Shown here piece after piece: positions 22,201 to 32,055 of a stretch of DNA of 64,000 nt (positions are counted from its first letter, which is position 1; every line of letters begins with the position of its first letter). Source of the DNA: Limnomonas spitsbergensis (lineage: Eukaryota > Chlorophyta > Chlorophyceae > Chlamydomonadales). Location: NCBI GenBank assembly GCA_037349105.1, contig JAYJMM010000109.1:3366001-3430000 (forward strand), written 5' to 3'. Made by a program: the position numbers and the translations under genes. Under the pieces are notes generated by a model. That model did no database searches. It saw only the letters and a list, made by a program, of their open reading frames with translations, and had not been told where the DNA came from.

Positions 22201-22222
22201 TCTTGTGAGCATGCGTTTCCAT
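16289..22222 (-). CDS. Secreted Pro/Ser-rich protein with Ig-like domain (cell-wall/ECM type)
   Basis: Exon 1 (22222-21055) starts with a signal peptide ([20 protein letters not shown]). A globular region of about 200 residues follows (Cys pairs and N-glycosylation motifs such as NTT and NLT), then a Pro/Ser linker ending in Ser-Pro dipeptides. Exon 2 (19065-18802) joins in phase 1 and encodes a putative Ig (He_PIG-like) domain: [18 protein letters not shown] and a [15 protein letters not shown] strand. Exon 3 (18070-17887, phase 1 in, phase 2 out) has Cys-containing sequence including [14 protein letters not shown]. Exon 4 (17319-17202) carries [10 protein letters not shown]. Two more exons fit in phase 0: near 17095-17000, and 16417-16289 ([20 protein letters not shown]). 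The C-terminus was not placed, and further exons may reach ~14.2 kb. SP-rich linkers are typical of hydroxyproline-rich algal wall proteins. The specific pherophorin domain was not recognised. Confidence 0.75.
19085..20420. repeat. Telomere-word minisatellite within an intron
   Basis: Two subfamilies lie in one intron (21054-19066) of the secreted-protein gene. At 19085-19730 the unit is ~48-53 bp with GGGGTTTAGGGGCC, CATGCAGAGAGACAC and TTGTAAGTGCAGGG. At 19740-20420 the unit is 53 bp with TTTAGGGTTTAGGGGCCC, TGCACATGCAGAGAGAGG and AGGTTTTAAGGCCAGTG; about nine copies from 19912 on are almost identical. TTTAGGG is the plant-type telomere word. Confidence 0.9.
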
Positions 22223-22731
22223 CTATCGTTAGCGCACGGCGAATCAGGTTAAGTCAGAACGAACCTAGGGGCGGGGAGAGGCGTGTAAAGGCCACACAAG
22301 GTGAGAAGGGGCGATGGGGGAGGGGTGGGGGCAAATGGGCGGGGACACAAATACAGGGCAAACTCTAGGGGGGTGTGGATCCAATACACGAGCATTCTTT
22401 CCACCGACAGTTCTTTCGATGTCACTCTGCTCTTCATTGTGAGTTCAAGACCGAAAGCACTTACATACCTTCAATATGTTAGAATGGGCTCCACGGCGGA
22501 AAAAGCACTCTGGACAGCAGTCTAAGGATTTCACGTTCAGCGAGGTGGCTAAAAATGCGATATATAGTGTGGGCATTGACGGTTGTATTGGTTTGTCAAC
22601 TCTCAATAAGTGACCAGTGCGTAATCGGTGCGTAGTGTGAGCGTAACAGCCCGATTCTGATTGGTGGAGGAAACAAGTGTGGAGGAAAAACACGACATTT
22701 TTCGAAAGTACCTCCACCCCTGTTCCAAAAA

Positions 22732-22788
22732 AATCTAGATAAATCTATCTAATCTAGATAAATCTATCTAATCTAGATAAATCTATCT
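22732..22788. repeat. Three perfect 19-bp repeats AATCTAGATAAATCTATCT
   Basis: Three exact tandem copies; each contains the palindrome TCTAGA. They are followed by TATCTATA-type simple sequence to about 22810. They lie upstream of the secreted-protein gene, between it and the Crypton-type remnant. Confidence 0.9.
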
Positions 22789-23019
22789 AAGCTATCTATA
22801 TATCTATACTATTAAGTGCGCTAATCGTAACAGTACGGCTGAAGCGGTTTCGCGCTTTTTGGCGCTTTTCGTAGTCCCTTTCGGGCTCGGTTGCAAGCGG
22901 TTCGACTGCGCGCAGCGATCGGGTCGTCGACAGCGTGTCGATGGTAGATTCTGCGCCTCACAGATGGTCCGACGGATGGCGTTCAGCGACGGATGGCGTT
23001 CAGACAGTATCTGTATCCA

Positions 23020-23150
23020 GCAGCCATCGTATGCAGCATCCAGCAGCCAGCATGCATCATCCAGCATCCCGCATCCCGCATCCAACGTCCAGCATCCAGC
23101 GTCCAGCATCCAGCATTTGTATCCAGCACATTTGTATCCAGCATCCAGTT
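23020..23150. repeat. CATCCAGCATCC-type minisatellite
   Basis: Short units of 7-13 bp (GCATCCAGC, CATCCCGC, GTCCAGCATCC) repeat through 130 bp. They directly abut the Pro/Gln/Gly repeat of the recombinase remnant, where its coding sequence ends. Confidence 0.8.
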
Positions 23151-23159
23151 TTTTGGCTA

Positions 23160-25440
23160 GCCAAGGAGGCTGCTGCCCAGGCCCAGGGGGGTACTGCTGA
23201 CCAGGGGGGTATTGCTGCCCAGGCCCAGGGGGGTACTGCTGACCAGGCCCAGGGGGGTACTGCCATGGCCATGGAGGTTGCTGCCAAGGAGGCGGTTGCG
23301 CAGCCCATGAAGCTTGCTGACCCTGCTGGCCAAGTCTCAGACTCATTGAGGCTCAGGTGGGCCAGGATGGGGCAAGAGGACTGAGGATCAGCATAGGTGA
23401 GGTGAATAGCATCAGTGATGGACACCTCAGCCACCTCCTCAACAGCAGCCAGGCATCCCCTCATTGACACCTGTTGTTCCTTGGCAGGAATAGCTGCAAC
23501 AGCCTCGCGGAACTCACTATGCCAAGGGAAGAGCTTGCACTTCAGCTCCTCCAGGACAGCATCAGACAACTTGATCATGAGGCGAGCATGCCAATACACA
23601 TTGGACAGCACCTCAGTACTCAACTCCACCCCAGCAGCCCCCAACAGCACCCACGGGTGCACGCCCTGCAAGTAGTTGCTGATCAAGGAGCTCTTGCTCC
23701 ACCGGCCCAAGCGCGACAGGCCGATCTCACTGTGCCTTGGGGCATGGGGACAACAGCATGGGGCAGTAACATGTGAGGCAGTAGCATGGGGAGCAGTAGC
23801 ATGTGAGGCAGTAACATGTGAGGCAGTAGCATGGGGGCAGTAACAGGGGGACAGTAACATGTGGGGCAGTAGCATGGGGGCAGTAACATGTGAGGCAGTA
23901 GCATGGGGGCAGTAGCATGCGGGCAGTAACATGTGAGGCAGTAGCATGGGGGCAGTAGCATGGGAGGCAGCAACACTAACCCTTTACCCTCCAACTCCCT
24001 GACTTGAAATCCTCTTCCGTTGTGGCACTTCTTGCCGGATGTCATGCTGCTGGAATATGGCTGACACCCACCCTAGCTGCGTGTTGTAGGATGCTGCTTG
24101 ACCCGCTCCACCCCTCGGGGTCGTGAAGAGAATGGCAGTTTCCCTACATATGGACATCAGTGGCAACATGTAGGCAAGCACGTGTGGGCAGCTAGCAACA
24201 AAGAGATGCAAGAAGTTGTCATCCCTTTATCCCAAAAATTACAATATCAGTTGCCAACTTGCCACCCTACATCCCCCCACCACCCTCACCATGCTCGGTA
24301 CTTGTCCTCTTTTCTCGGGAACGGGAAGGGTTGGCGGCCCACCGTGAACCTGGCAAAGAGAAGTCGTGCCAGCCAAGCTTTAGAGCAAAGCCAAGGGTCA
24401 AGGTGGCGGAGGAACACCATGGTCTCAGGCTTGCCGGAGCTGTTCGCCTTCCCTCCATTCAGCACCACCCCCAATGTAGTACATGGGGAAGGGCCAATGC
24501 AGTCCATGCAATGGGGCGCACAAAGGTCAGCGATTCCGAGCTGGCGCGTGTCATCAGAGCGCCCGGCGGCGTTGAACATCATCGAGTACATGGCCCTGCA
24601 GAAAATGGAAAGGTCAGAGTCCAAGCTAGAGCTAGTAAGCTCATTCATCTACTTGCTTGCTTACCCATTTGTCACAGATTGTAGGCGTTTGTCTTCACTT
24701 CTTCAGCATGGCAGACACCTGAGAGGAGGAGATCTGATCCCCGCCGATGTGGGCTTGTGAGTCCTTGCCTGGTGGCCTGGACAAAAAAGGCAAGCAATGT
24801 GAGCAATCACATCTCATCAGAATATGGCAGTCGGTTGTTACACAAGAGCTGTCACATTATGCAGTAACCTTACCGATCACCCTTTCCTTTCACAGCTGCT
24901 TCCAGGGCTTCAAATGCTGTGCTGAATGGTGGCACGGTTGTGAAAATTTGAATCCCACGCCGATGGTCAGCAATAATATCCTCCTGGGTCTGTGTAGCAT
25001 ACAGCAAGCTCCAACGTGAAGCTATACGTTCGGCATGGCATTGACGACAGATTGCGTCTGCAGAAAGAGTTCAGTTGCTTGCTAGATAACAGATTTGAAC
25101 CTGCCTGCATGCCATTTTGCCAGTATTCCTTCTCTCCAGGGTGCATGAAAGGGACTCTTACCAAGGGGGTCTTCCTGTTCCCTGACTTGACCTCCTCCAA
25201 CAGGTGTACAAACCACCTGGCTGCTGTATCAGGCAAGTCCACCTCATTATCAAATTTTTCAGTCTGGCAGAAGGCCTGCAAATATAATGTTTCAGCAGGG
25301 AAGACAGAGGAAGCACGCGAATCATGTCATAACAGCAAGACATCTCACCATGCTTATCGTATGCTCCATACGTCCGCTTAGTGTTCGGCTTGCTACCAGC
25401 CCTCTTCCTGTTCGCTAGGTCAACTGTCTCAGCATGCGAA
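23160..25440 (-). pseudogene. Crypton-type tyrosine recombinase, decayed multi-exon copy
   Basis: Minus-strand exons in order: ~25437-25355 (PNTKRTYGAYDKH, like the N-terminal core-binding start); ~25270-25163; ~24995-24873 in phase 0 (DIIADHRRGIQIF); and ~24710-24290 (NAAGRSDDTRQLGIADL with the first catalytic Arg; FPFPRKEDKYRAW). Then come the SGKKCHNGRG segment near 24030 with the HxxR pair, and SEIGLSRLGRWSKSSLISNY near 23715 with the Tyr nucleophile. A C-terminal helical region (LEELKCKLFPW) leads into a Pro/Gln/Gly tail that ends at 23160. All four catalytic positions (R, H, R, Y) are visible. A one-base frame change is needed near 24045, the first exon junction does not keep phase, and the Gcr1-like part is absent, so the copy is judged inactive. 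Domain order matches Cryptons, which lack inverted repeats. Confidence 0.75.
23730..23975. repeat. GCAGTAACATG minisatellite inside a recombinase intron
   Basis: Units of about 12 bp (GGGGCAGTAACATG, GAGGCAGTAGCATG) repeat about 18 times. They lie between the HxxR exon and the Tyr exon of the Crypton-type gene. The minus-strand ORF reading ATACYCPH-like repeats here is an artefact of the tandem array. Confidence 0.8.
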
Positions 25441-25599
25441 TACCTGGGAAGTCGGTAGGGGCAGTCAGGTCACCTGTAAGTGACCATCCACACAAGGGGG
25501 GATGCCGATGGGTGGAAAAGGGGGGGACGACGGATATTCATAAATCATAATGACAGTTAATTAACTTCTTCAATTATGAACGCTGTCGTCGTTCCAGCT
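25441..25599. other. No gene seen; upstream of the recombinase remnant
   Basis: Contains GGGGGGAC-type purine runs and AT-rich sequence; no clear promoter. Confidence 0.3.
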
Positions 25600-25870
25600 G
25601 ACCATCAGACTAATACTGCCACTCCTTCAAATCGTAGCTTGTCGAACAGTCAAAGCCGGGCGCGACGTGCAGCTCACTGATGAAGTGGCTCCCGGATTCT
25701 TCCAGTACCTCGAGGAGAAGAGGGTCCTCCCTTTGACCGCTGAGATTCACCCAGCATGGGCTGCATACAAGAAACAGCTACACCACCAGGCAGGCAAGGG
25801 AAAAAACAAGGGGGAACAAGCCAGGGCAGCTGACAAGGAAAACGCCCCCCCTCCCCATGCAGCTGCTTAA
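25600..25870 (+). CDS. Unidentified ORF, possibly an exon
   Basis: The frame is open from about 25600 and has protein-like sequence (FFQYLEEKRVLPLTAEIHPA) with a Lys/Ala-rich, probably disordered tail. An ATG at 25577 is in another frame, so the start is not settled. It lies divergently from the recombinase remnant. Family not recognised; it may belong to another mobile element. Confidence 0.35.
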
Positions 25871-26667
25871 CTCGCTGAGCACTCGCAGCCAGTCAGTAGT
25901 CACTGAGCCTGCCCGTAGGCGTCCATCACTGTTGTGAGGAAAGAAGTCCGCCACGGACCCGAAGCGCACATCGCGTGTCCTTTAGAAAGGGACGAAGTGG
26001 ATCTAGTCTGATCAGCCTGATTTGCCAATCCCTGCAAAAGGTGCTTGTGCTGTGAATTGAATTTTTGTTTGTCAGCAAACAACCTTGGACAGTGTTTGAA
26101 CTGCACTTTGCTGAGGTAATCTCCAGAGAGAGATTGCCAAGTTAAGCCCTGTGAATTATTGAGCGTGGCTGCTCAGTGTTGAGTCCAGGAGAGGCTTGAA
26201 GATTTGGCTGTGGATTTATACACCCAGCAGATAAATTACCTGTGTGCTTGAGGATTGTGTTTGAGGTGGATCCAATCTGCCAAGCATTGACAGAAGTAAA
26301 CCCGAAGGATCAAGGATCCGAGTTTAAAATCCAGTGGGCCAAGGCTGTGTGCAGGACCACGAAGCTGAGCGGACCACACGCAAGAGGCTGCAACCACGCA
26401 AAGCGTGCGACTACGAGAGCTGCATAGCAAAGGTGGGAGGTGCTGAAGGCGAGGGAAAATTCCGCCATACCTGAAATTGTTAAGCAAGAAAAAGCAGGAA
26501 GGCGAGACATGTCCTGCAAATTGCTGTACCTGCCATCTGAACCTGACTTGCAGGCCCTCACCAGGCCGCAGTAGGAACAAGAGGCAGAAGCCTGACGTTA
26601 GCAGATTATGTAGTTGGTGTTGCCAGCACAACTGCAGAACCGTGTGGTTCGTAGATTGCCTGTAGGA
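25871..26667. other. No gene supported; a Cys-rich short ORF noted
   Basis: A plus-strand frame near 26477-26665 has Cys-rich sequence (CPANCCTCHLN) without Zn-knuckle spacing that I can name. It precedes the ORF at 26668 in a different frame. Confidence 0.25.
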
Positions 26668-27375
26668 ATGACTGAAGTAGATCTGAATCCTGATAGGCAC
26701 CAGCACCCTGACGCCCAACGGAGGAGTGGGCGTCTGAGGGAGCTGGAGCCAGGTGTAAACCTGATGGAGGCTAGCGATGAGCTCATTACGGAAGCCCTGA
26801 TGGTGGCGGAGAAGCTAGCAGAGCTAGTGGAACCGACCGCAAGGGACTGCAAAGTGCCAGAGCCTGACCGCTCCCTACCCAGAGGGGCAGGGATGCTGGC
26901 CGATGGCTCAGTGCGTGTGACACGTAAAGGCATCGGTCGAGGGGGTCCAGTGCCCGCTGATTCCGGGCCCAGCCTGGAATTTGAGCAGTGGCCGACTCAG
27001 GCGGGAACTCCAGAGCTGATCTTGGATCAGGCAGCTGAAGTGTCCCAGAGCAGTGACACACGGCGGGACTGTGGTCTTGAAGCCGCGCCGCAGCAGAATC
27101 CGCCCAGGGTGGCAAGGGTTGCGCAGCGGGTCAAAGAAGAACCCTGCCATCCGGATCTCAGAGCGGAGGTCGCCGCAGCCCCTGGGGGGTTAGCAGGCCG
27201 TAATAGAACCTGTCCAGACGAGCCGCGGATAGGAGCAGAGGAAATGGAGGGCAGGAGTGCGCCTGCAGTGGTCAAACGGGAGGGGGCTGAGGTCCAGCCA
27301 GCGGTGACCAGGCAGGTCTCGCAGGTCAGCAAGGAACCGCGGGAAAAGTCAGCTGTGACGGTGGGAAAGCCTTAG
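26668..27375 (+). CDS. Hypothetical acidic/Pro-rich protein
   Basis: A single uninterrupted frame of 235 codons starts at the ATG at 26668; a GTG further upstream is in frame but unlikely in a nuclear gene. Early residues are Arg-rich (QRRSGRLRELE), a helical stretch follows (DELITEALMVAEKLAELVE), and the rest is Pro/Ala/Glu-rich and probably disordered. There is no signal peptide, membrane segment or recognised domain. A minisatellite starts 60 bp after the stop. It could be a host gene or a retroelement Gag fragment. Confidence 0.4.
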   Translation: MTEVDLNPDRHQHPDAQRRSGRLRELEPGVNLMEASDELITEALMVAEKLAELVEPTARDCKVPEPDRSLPRGAGMLADGSVRVTRKGIGRGGPVPADSGPSLEFEQWPTQAGTPELILDQAAEVSQSSDTRRDCGLEAAPQQNPPRVARVAQRVKEEPCHPDLRAEVAAAPGGLAGRNRTCPDEPRIGAEEMEGRSAPAVVKREGAEVQPAVTRQVSQVSKEPREKSAVTVGKP

Positions 27376-27435
27376 GCCGACCTAATATCCGAGGAAGAGC
27401 TGTCAGACCCAGTTCGGGAAGCCGATAAAACAAAG

Positions 27436-27662
27436 GGGGTCCAGTCTGTCCAGTTGGGCCAGTTTCTGATGGCCTCTAGCCTTAATTTTGGGGGGCCAGT
27501 CTGTCCAGTTGGGCCAGTTTCTGAGGACTCTAGCTTCAACGTGGGGGGTCCAGTTGGGCCAGTCTGTCTAGCTGGGCCAGTTTTGAGGACTCTAGCTTCA
27601 AAATGGGGGATCCAGTTGGGCCAGTCTGTCCAGTTGGCCAGTTTCTGAGGACTCAAGCACGG
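27436..27662. repeat. Minisatellite of ~55-bp units
   Basis: About four units share GTCCAGTTGGGCCAGTTTCT, GAGGACTCTAGCTTCAA and GGGGG. Unit length varies by small deletions. Confidence 0.85.
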
Positions 27663-28641
27663 CCCCCACACTTGTTATACAGTCTCTCTCGTCGAGAATG
27701 GGCTCAGTTTCGGAACTGACCAGTAAAGGTTGGCAAACTCAATGAACTGGAGTCTCCAAACTGCCCCCCTCCCTTACAGTTTCCACCCCACAGTATTGGC
27801 TGTGGAAACTGGGCAATAACTGAACAATAACTGAAAGGTCCAGGTGTAAACTGTACCCCATTGGTAGCTTCTCCTCTGGTCATTGCCACGCGTGCGCATC
27901 TCTGCTGCGCACCTGTATTCTGGCCAACGCCGGTACCAAGTTCATGGGCTTATGTGCTTTAGAATTACCGTAATGGTTTGGTGCGAATTCGTGCTCCGTG
28001 TGCATTCGTTTTTCCTCGCCAACTCTTTATTTGACATGCATTGTCTGTTACTACACGGTTTGCTACCGTATGTTACCTGTCGGAATTGCCTGGCGGAACG
28101 AGACGACCTGTGTCAGGTGCCGTTGCCAGGGCACGGTATCACTTTGCTGTCTTAATGCATGCAAAACTTATCGATATGTGCGTATGGCCGTCCCTGTGAA
28201 GCACCGTGGTGAAGCACCGCTGTGGTCGTGTGCGTTATGGGTTTTCGTGCCTAATTGAGTCCAAAACCGATTTCCAACCGACGAAGATGCTGTGACAACT
28301 ACATATTCGTTTTAGCTGGCCAAGGGAGTGTCTCTGGCCTGGCCTTGACAATTTGCCTCTTGCATATTTCTGGTTAGCCTGTCCTAGGGCGTCCTTGATC
28401 GCCGATGCGAAGTCGTAAGCTCCGCCGAATTGCTTAGATATAATTTCTCCTCCAATCTTCACTCTTCTGGACTGGTGTTCTTCCCCTGCCCTATGATGTA
28501 TCAGGAAAACGTTCAGGAGGCTGCTTGGAAATCGAAGCCCCTTTGGAGGGTGTAGAAGCTGCCACCACTGAGAACACGTCAAATACCGGCATGCAAGCTC
28601 AAATAGAATACACTCACACTGAACGGCGCCCAACCTCATGG
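27663..28641. other. Intergenic; no gene supported
   Basis: Short ORFs on both strands (27883-28258 plus; 28310-28600 minus) lack start or splice support. The last few hundred bases are the likely promoter and 5' leader of the lipid phosphatase gene. Confidence 0.35.
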
Positions 28642-30568
28642 ATGGGGAAGTTTCAGGTGAGTTGGTCAGAAACCTGAATGATTGCTGAATCCTGACATGG
28701 ATGCAGCCATGCACCCTGGACATGTATCGTATCAACATGCATGCACTTCTGTATGGCTCTTCATGCATGCACACCCACACACCTCCCATGTGTCATCAAT
28801 ATGCGTGACACACTCATGCCCTGTTGAACTCTGCAGGTATACTCCGGCTTCTTAGCAGACATACTTGTGCTAGTTGTGTGCCTGGTCATCTTTGCAGCTC
28901 TCGAGCTTGCACATCCCAGGGCAACATTTATCCCTACTGACATTCAGTACCAGTACTCATACCCAATGAAGGTAAATTCAGGGTGGAGATGCTGACTGCA
29001 AGCTCAACCTGCGATGCTGGACCCAGCAGGCTGTCATATTCTTTGGCCTTGGGTTCACCTGGCTGATTCGGATATACCTTTTTCGCCACAGATTCAAACA
29101 GTGCCTGCTTGGACCGTGCCGCTGATCGCCTTTGTTCTGCCCATCGTCTGCTTTGTGACTGTGGTCTTATTGGCTGGCCGGCACAAAGTAGAGTTGTATC
29201 GCCTGATCATCGCATTGGCTATCACGATACTCCTGACTGGCTCCATTACCAACAGTCTGAAACTGGCCATCAGCAGGCCACGCCCCAACTTCATTGCCAG
29301 GTGAGGCTCTGCACGACCTTGCGAGGCGTGATGGTTAATCCATGACCCGGCGTGCTGACATACAGCTACAAAAGTAGTGATGTACTAGTCAAATTTATTT
29401 GCCTGACAGGCTGACCTGATATTTGGAGTGATGTATCATTCATGTCATATCAACCTTGCCATGCGTTGTCATGACCTGCCTACAGCTGCTGGCCGTCAAG
29501 TCCTCCTGTGTGGGTCAATAGCAACGCGTTCGGGTGAGGAAAGCCAAGCAGCTCAGCGTCATTTTTATATTCATTCACTGTGCATTTTTGCCAGACCTGC
29601 TACATGTGTGCTAAGAAGACGCAAGGCTTTCCTAGCTCAAAGCTGCCCCCCAGTTCTTATAGTACTGCTGCTGTTTTTTCTCAGCGGATACCCACAGTGC
29701 AGCACACCTATAAGCGAGTACGGGGAGCATATGAAGAGCTTCCCGAGTGGTGAGGAGGAGGCTCGACCTTAATACCATTCACTGTGTGGGATCTCCCTGC
29801 TGCGAGGTTGCTTATGCCTGCATATCCTCACTGACCCCGCACATTTACCATGCAGGTCATTCGTCCATGAGTGCCTCTGGCTTAGGATTCCTCACCTTCT
29901 TCCTTCTGGGACAGACCAGAGCATATGTAGGGGGCAGCCTCTCCTGGCGTATGGTGCTGTCCCTACTCCCAGGACTCGGCGCCGTGGCAATAGCCGTGTC
30001 CAGGGTGACTGACTACTGGTAAGTCAATGTCGTAACACCTCTGGGCCCTGCTCAAATAAGGCTCGGCCGGGTTGGCGCCTAACTAAAATGAGTTGGGAGC
30101 AAAGATGGAAACAACACAAGGGGGCTGGACCAAAGAAATGGGGGGAAAGAGGCGACTGACTACTGGTAAGTGCTGTTAGGTTGTGTGGCTGCACTATCTC
30201 ATTTCCAGGATAAGCTCTGAAATCAATGCATCCAGACTAGGCGATATCTGATTTATCTAGCGAAGCTTGATAGCACCTTTATGACGCAATGACCTGTACT
30301 TTTTAACAGGCACCACACTTCTGACGCCGGCACCGGCTTGGTCATTGGATTCGTCACCGCTTTCGCGGTCTATCGACAGATGTATCCTGGCTTCACGCAC
30401 ACCGAGAGCCAGATGTTGACGCTGGATAGATCATATGTACCGCAACAGGTCAGGCCAGAACACAGAGGCCTTCTGGCAGGCCCAGATGGTACATCTAAGG
30501 CGGCTGATGGACAAGAACGGGTTGCAGTGCGGGTCATGTCCCCTCAGGGCTTCGAACTCCCTGTTTAA
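28642..30568 (+). CDS. LPP: Lipid phosphate phosphatase (PAP2 family)
   Basis: An integral membrane enzyme of this family removes phosphate from phosphatidate and related lipids. Seven exons join to 297 codons with consistent phase: 28642-28656, 28837-28971, 29092-29300, 29486-29533, 29685-29749, 29856-30018 and 30310-30568. All three PAP2 motifs are present: KLAISRPRP, SFPSGHSS (the PSGH motif is split by an intron after PSG's first base) and SRVTDYWHHTSD. Hydrophobic segments (ILVLVVCLVIFAAL; LIAFVLPIVCFVTVVLLAG; LIIALAITILL; FLTFFLLGQ; LLPGLGAVAIAV) fit six membrane helices. The second ATG of two at 28638/28642 is chosen because only it keeps phase across the first donor. A duplicated donor-like sequence lies in the last intron (30152-30170). 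The next gene is tail-to-tail. Confidence 0.93.
30152..30172 (+). repeat. Copy of the exon-6 end and donor inside intron 6
   Basis: GACTGACTACTGGTAAGT here repeats the real exon-intron junction at 30007-30024. Confidence 0.8.
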
Positions 30569-32055
30569 GTGTCAATATTGCAACATTTGCGGTGATGGAC
30601 CTGACTTCAATCTTATATAATTAACTAAATAAGGCCAGGTCTGCATTTTGCATCAAAGGAATAAGAACCTGCCTCGTCATTTGTATGGATTTTCCTTCTT
30701 ATAACGTTTTGCTGTTCTTGATATAATACTTCTTTCATACATCGGTTGCTTATTGATACGTTATGCTTGCTTAATGTTAAGTACGTCAAAAAATGTCCAT
30801 GACACCAGAACGTGCATGGGGAATTGCATTTGCCTACCGGTGCCTACACCCGGCAGTGACAGGGCATGGCCCTGGGTGTGGCGCCAGTCATACGGAGATA
30901 TCAGAAACAGGGGGCTCAATTCCTTCCTCGATATAAAAATGAATAGAGCAAAATCGAGGTCACCGGTAAGGCTGTAATGGTTGATAGTTACAAAGGATCA
31001 ATCCATGAGGCTTCCCAGGCCACGGTACAAAGACTACCTCACTTCGTCTAGATGGGGGGAAATGGTCCAGTGGTTTAACGCTGTTGGCATCCAAACCTAA
31101 AAGTTGAGAGATATAACCAGCCACACGATTTCCCCCCCCTGTCTAGATCGCCGGTTCCATGTCCCTGCCCCCTCACATAGGAGGGTAACATGGCTCCACC
31201 AAGGTCCTGGCTGTGCATGGAAACTGGAATTGGGCTGAGTCACTCCTTACCAGCCCCACACAATAGCGCTCAGCAGAGCCCAGCGGGTGTGCACCGTTCA
31301 AAACTTAGTCTAGGTGTGAAGCCCCCTGGTGTGGAAGAACAGTAACATGAAATGGTGATAACATTTTCAGCCTTTAGCTCCCTAGCCAGATCGAGCCAAG
31401 CAAACAGATTAACCTGAAGCAGACCTAGAAAAAGTATACATACCAAAAAGGCAGCAGGCATGGTATACCCGGATGGCTAAAAGTCATATTAGGGAGTCTC
31501 CATGTTAGGGAGCTTCATATTTGAAGGGCGTGGCATGTAGGAGTCTCGGGAGTTGTAGTTTAGATGGTTCATAAACTTACCAGCAGGAGAATGCACACAA
31601 AACATTTGCAGCGCAGCTGCAAGAGAGGCGGCAGACCTGCCCCACCACAGCTGTCTCCTCTTTGAGGTGGGAGGCACACCTGAAGCAGCAATTCACCGCC
31701 ACTACGCCCCCCTCTCCAGCGGCGCCACCTAGAACCTATGCCCCCCTACCACCGCTCAGCCAGAGGACCTAGGCGTGTCAGCTGCACAGCTTGCCTCTTG
31801 CTTCGACAGGGCTTTCTCCCGCATGCGCATGCACACATGTTTGCAGTGTGAGTAGCTCGTCCTTGGCAGTGGTCGCTCAGCACCTATCAAGTGTCCCAGC
31901 CACTGAGGGTGGACAATCAAAAATGAAATAAGCCTGGCTGACTAAAGCTTAGTGCTAAATGCTCACATCCTTGCCCTGCAAACAAGATCTTCTGCACTGT
32001 ACATCATCCAAATATTGTATCTTACTGTATTTGTGTCTTACTTCCCTACAACCAC
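30569..32055. other. Tail-to-tail intergenic region; one MITE-like element
   Basis: Apart from the 87-bp element at 31054-31140 I see no gene. Short minus ORFs at 31270-31677 have no support. Confidence 0.4.
31054..31140. mobile_element. MITE-like element, 87 bp, with 8-bp flanking repeat
   Basis: The left end GGGGGGAAAT pairs with the right end ATTTCCCCCCCC as a terminal inverted repeat. GTCTAGAT flanks both sides (31046-31053 and 31141-31148). Eight-bp duplications are typical of hAT elements. The duplication is itself partly palindromic (TCTAGA), which weakens the case. A box-A-like TGGTCCAGTGG lies inside, but no T-loop is visible. Confidence 0.5.

Noticed and set aside
23683..24045. Pro/Cys/His/Tyr repeat ORFs on the minus strand
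   Set aside because: Artefact of the 12-bp minisatellite in a recombinase intron, apart from the first ~18 codons, which are the HxxR exon.
31054..31140. tRNA gene
   Set aside because: Box-A-like word and a paired end are present, but there is no anticodon arm with a 7-nt loop and no T-loop; inverted ends and flanking repeats fit a MITE better.
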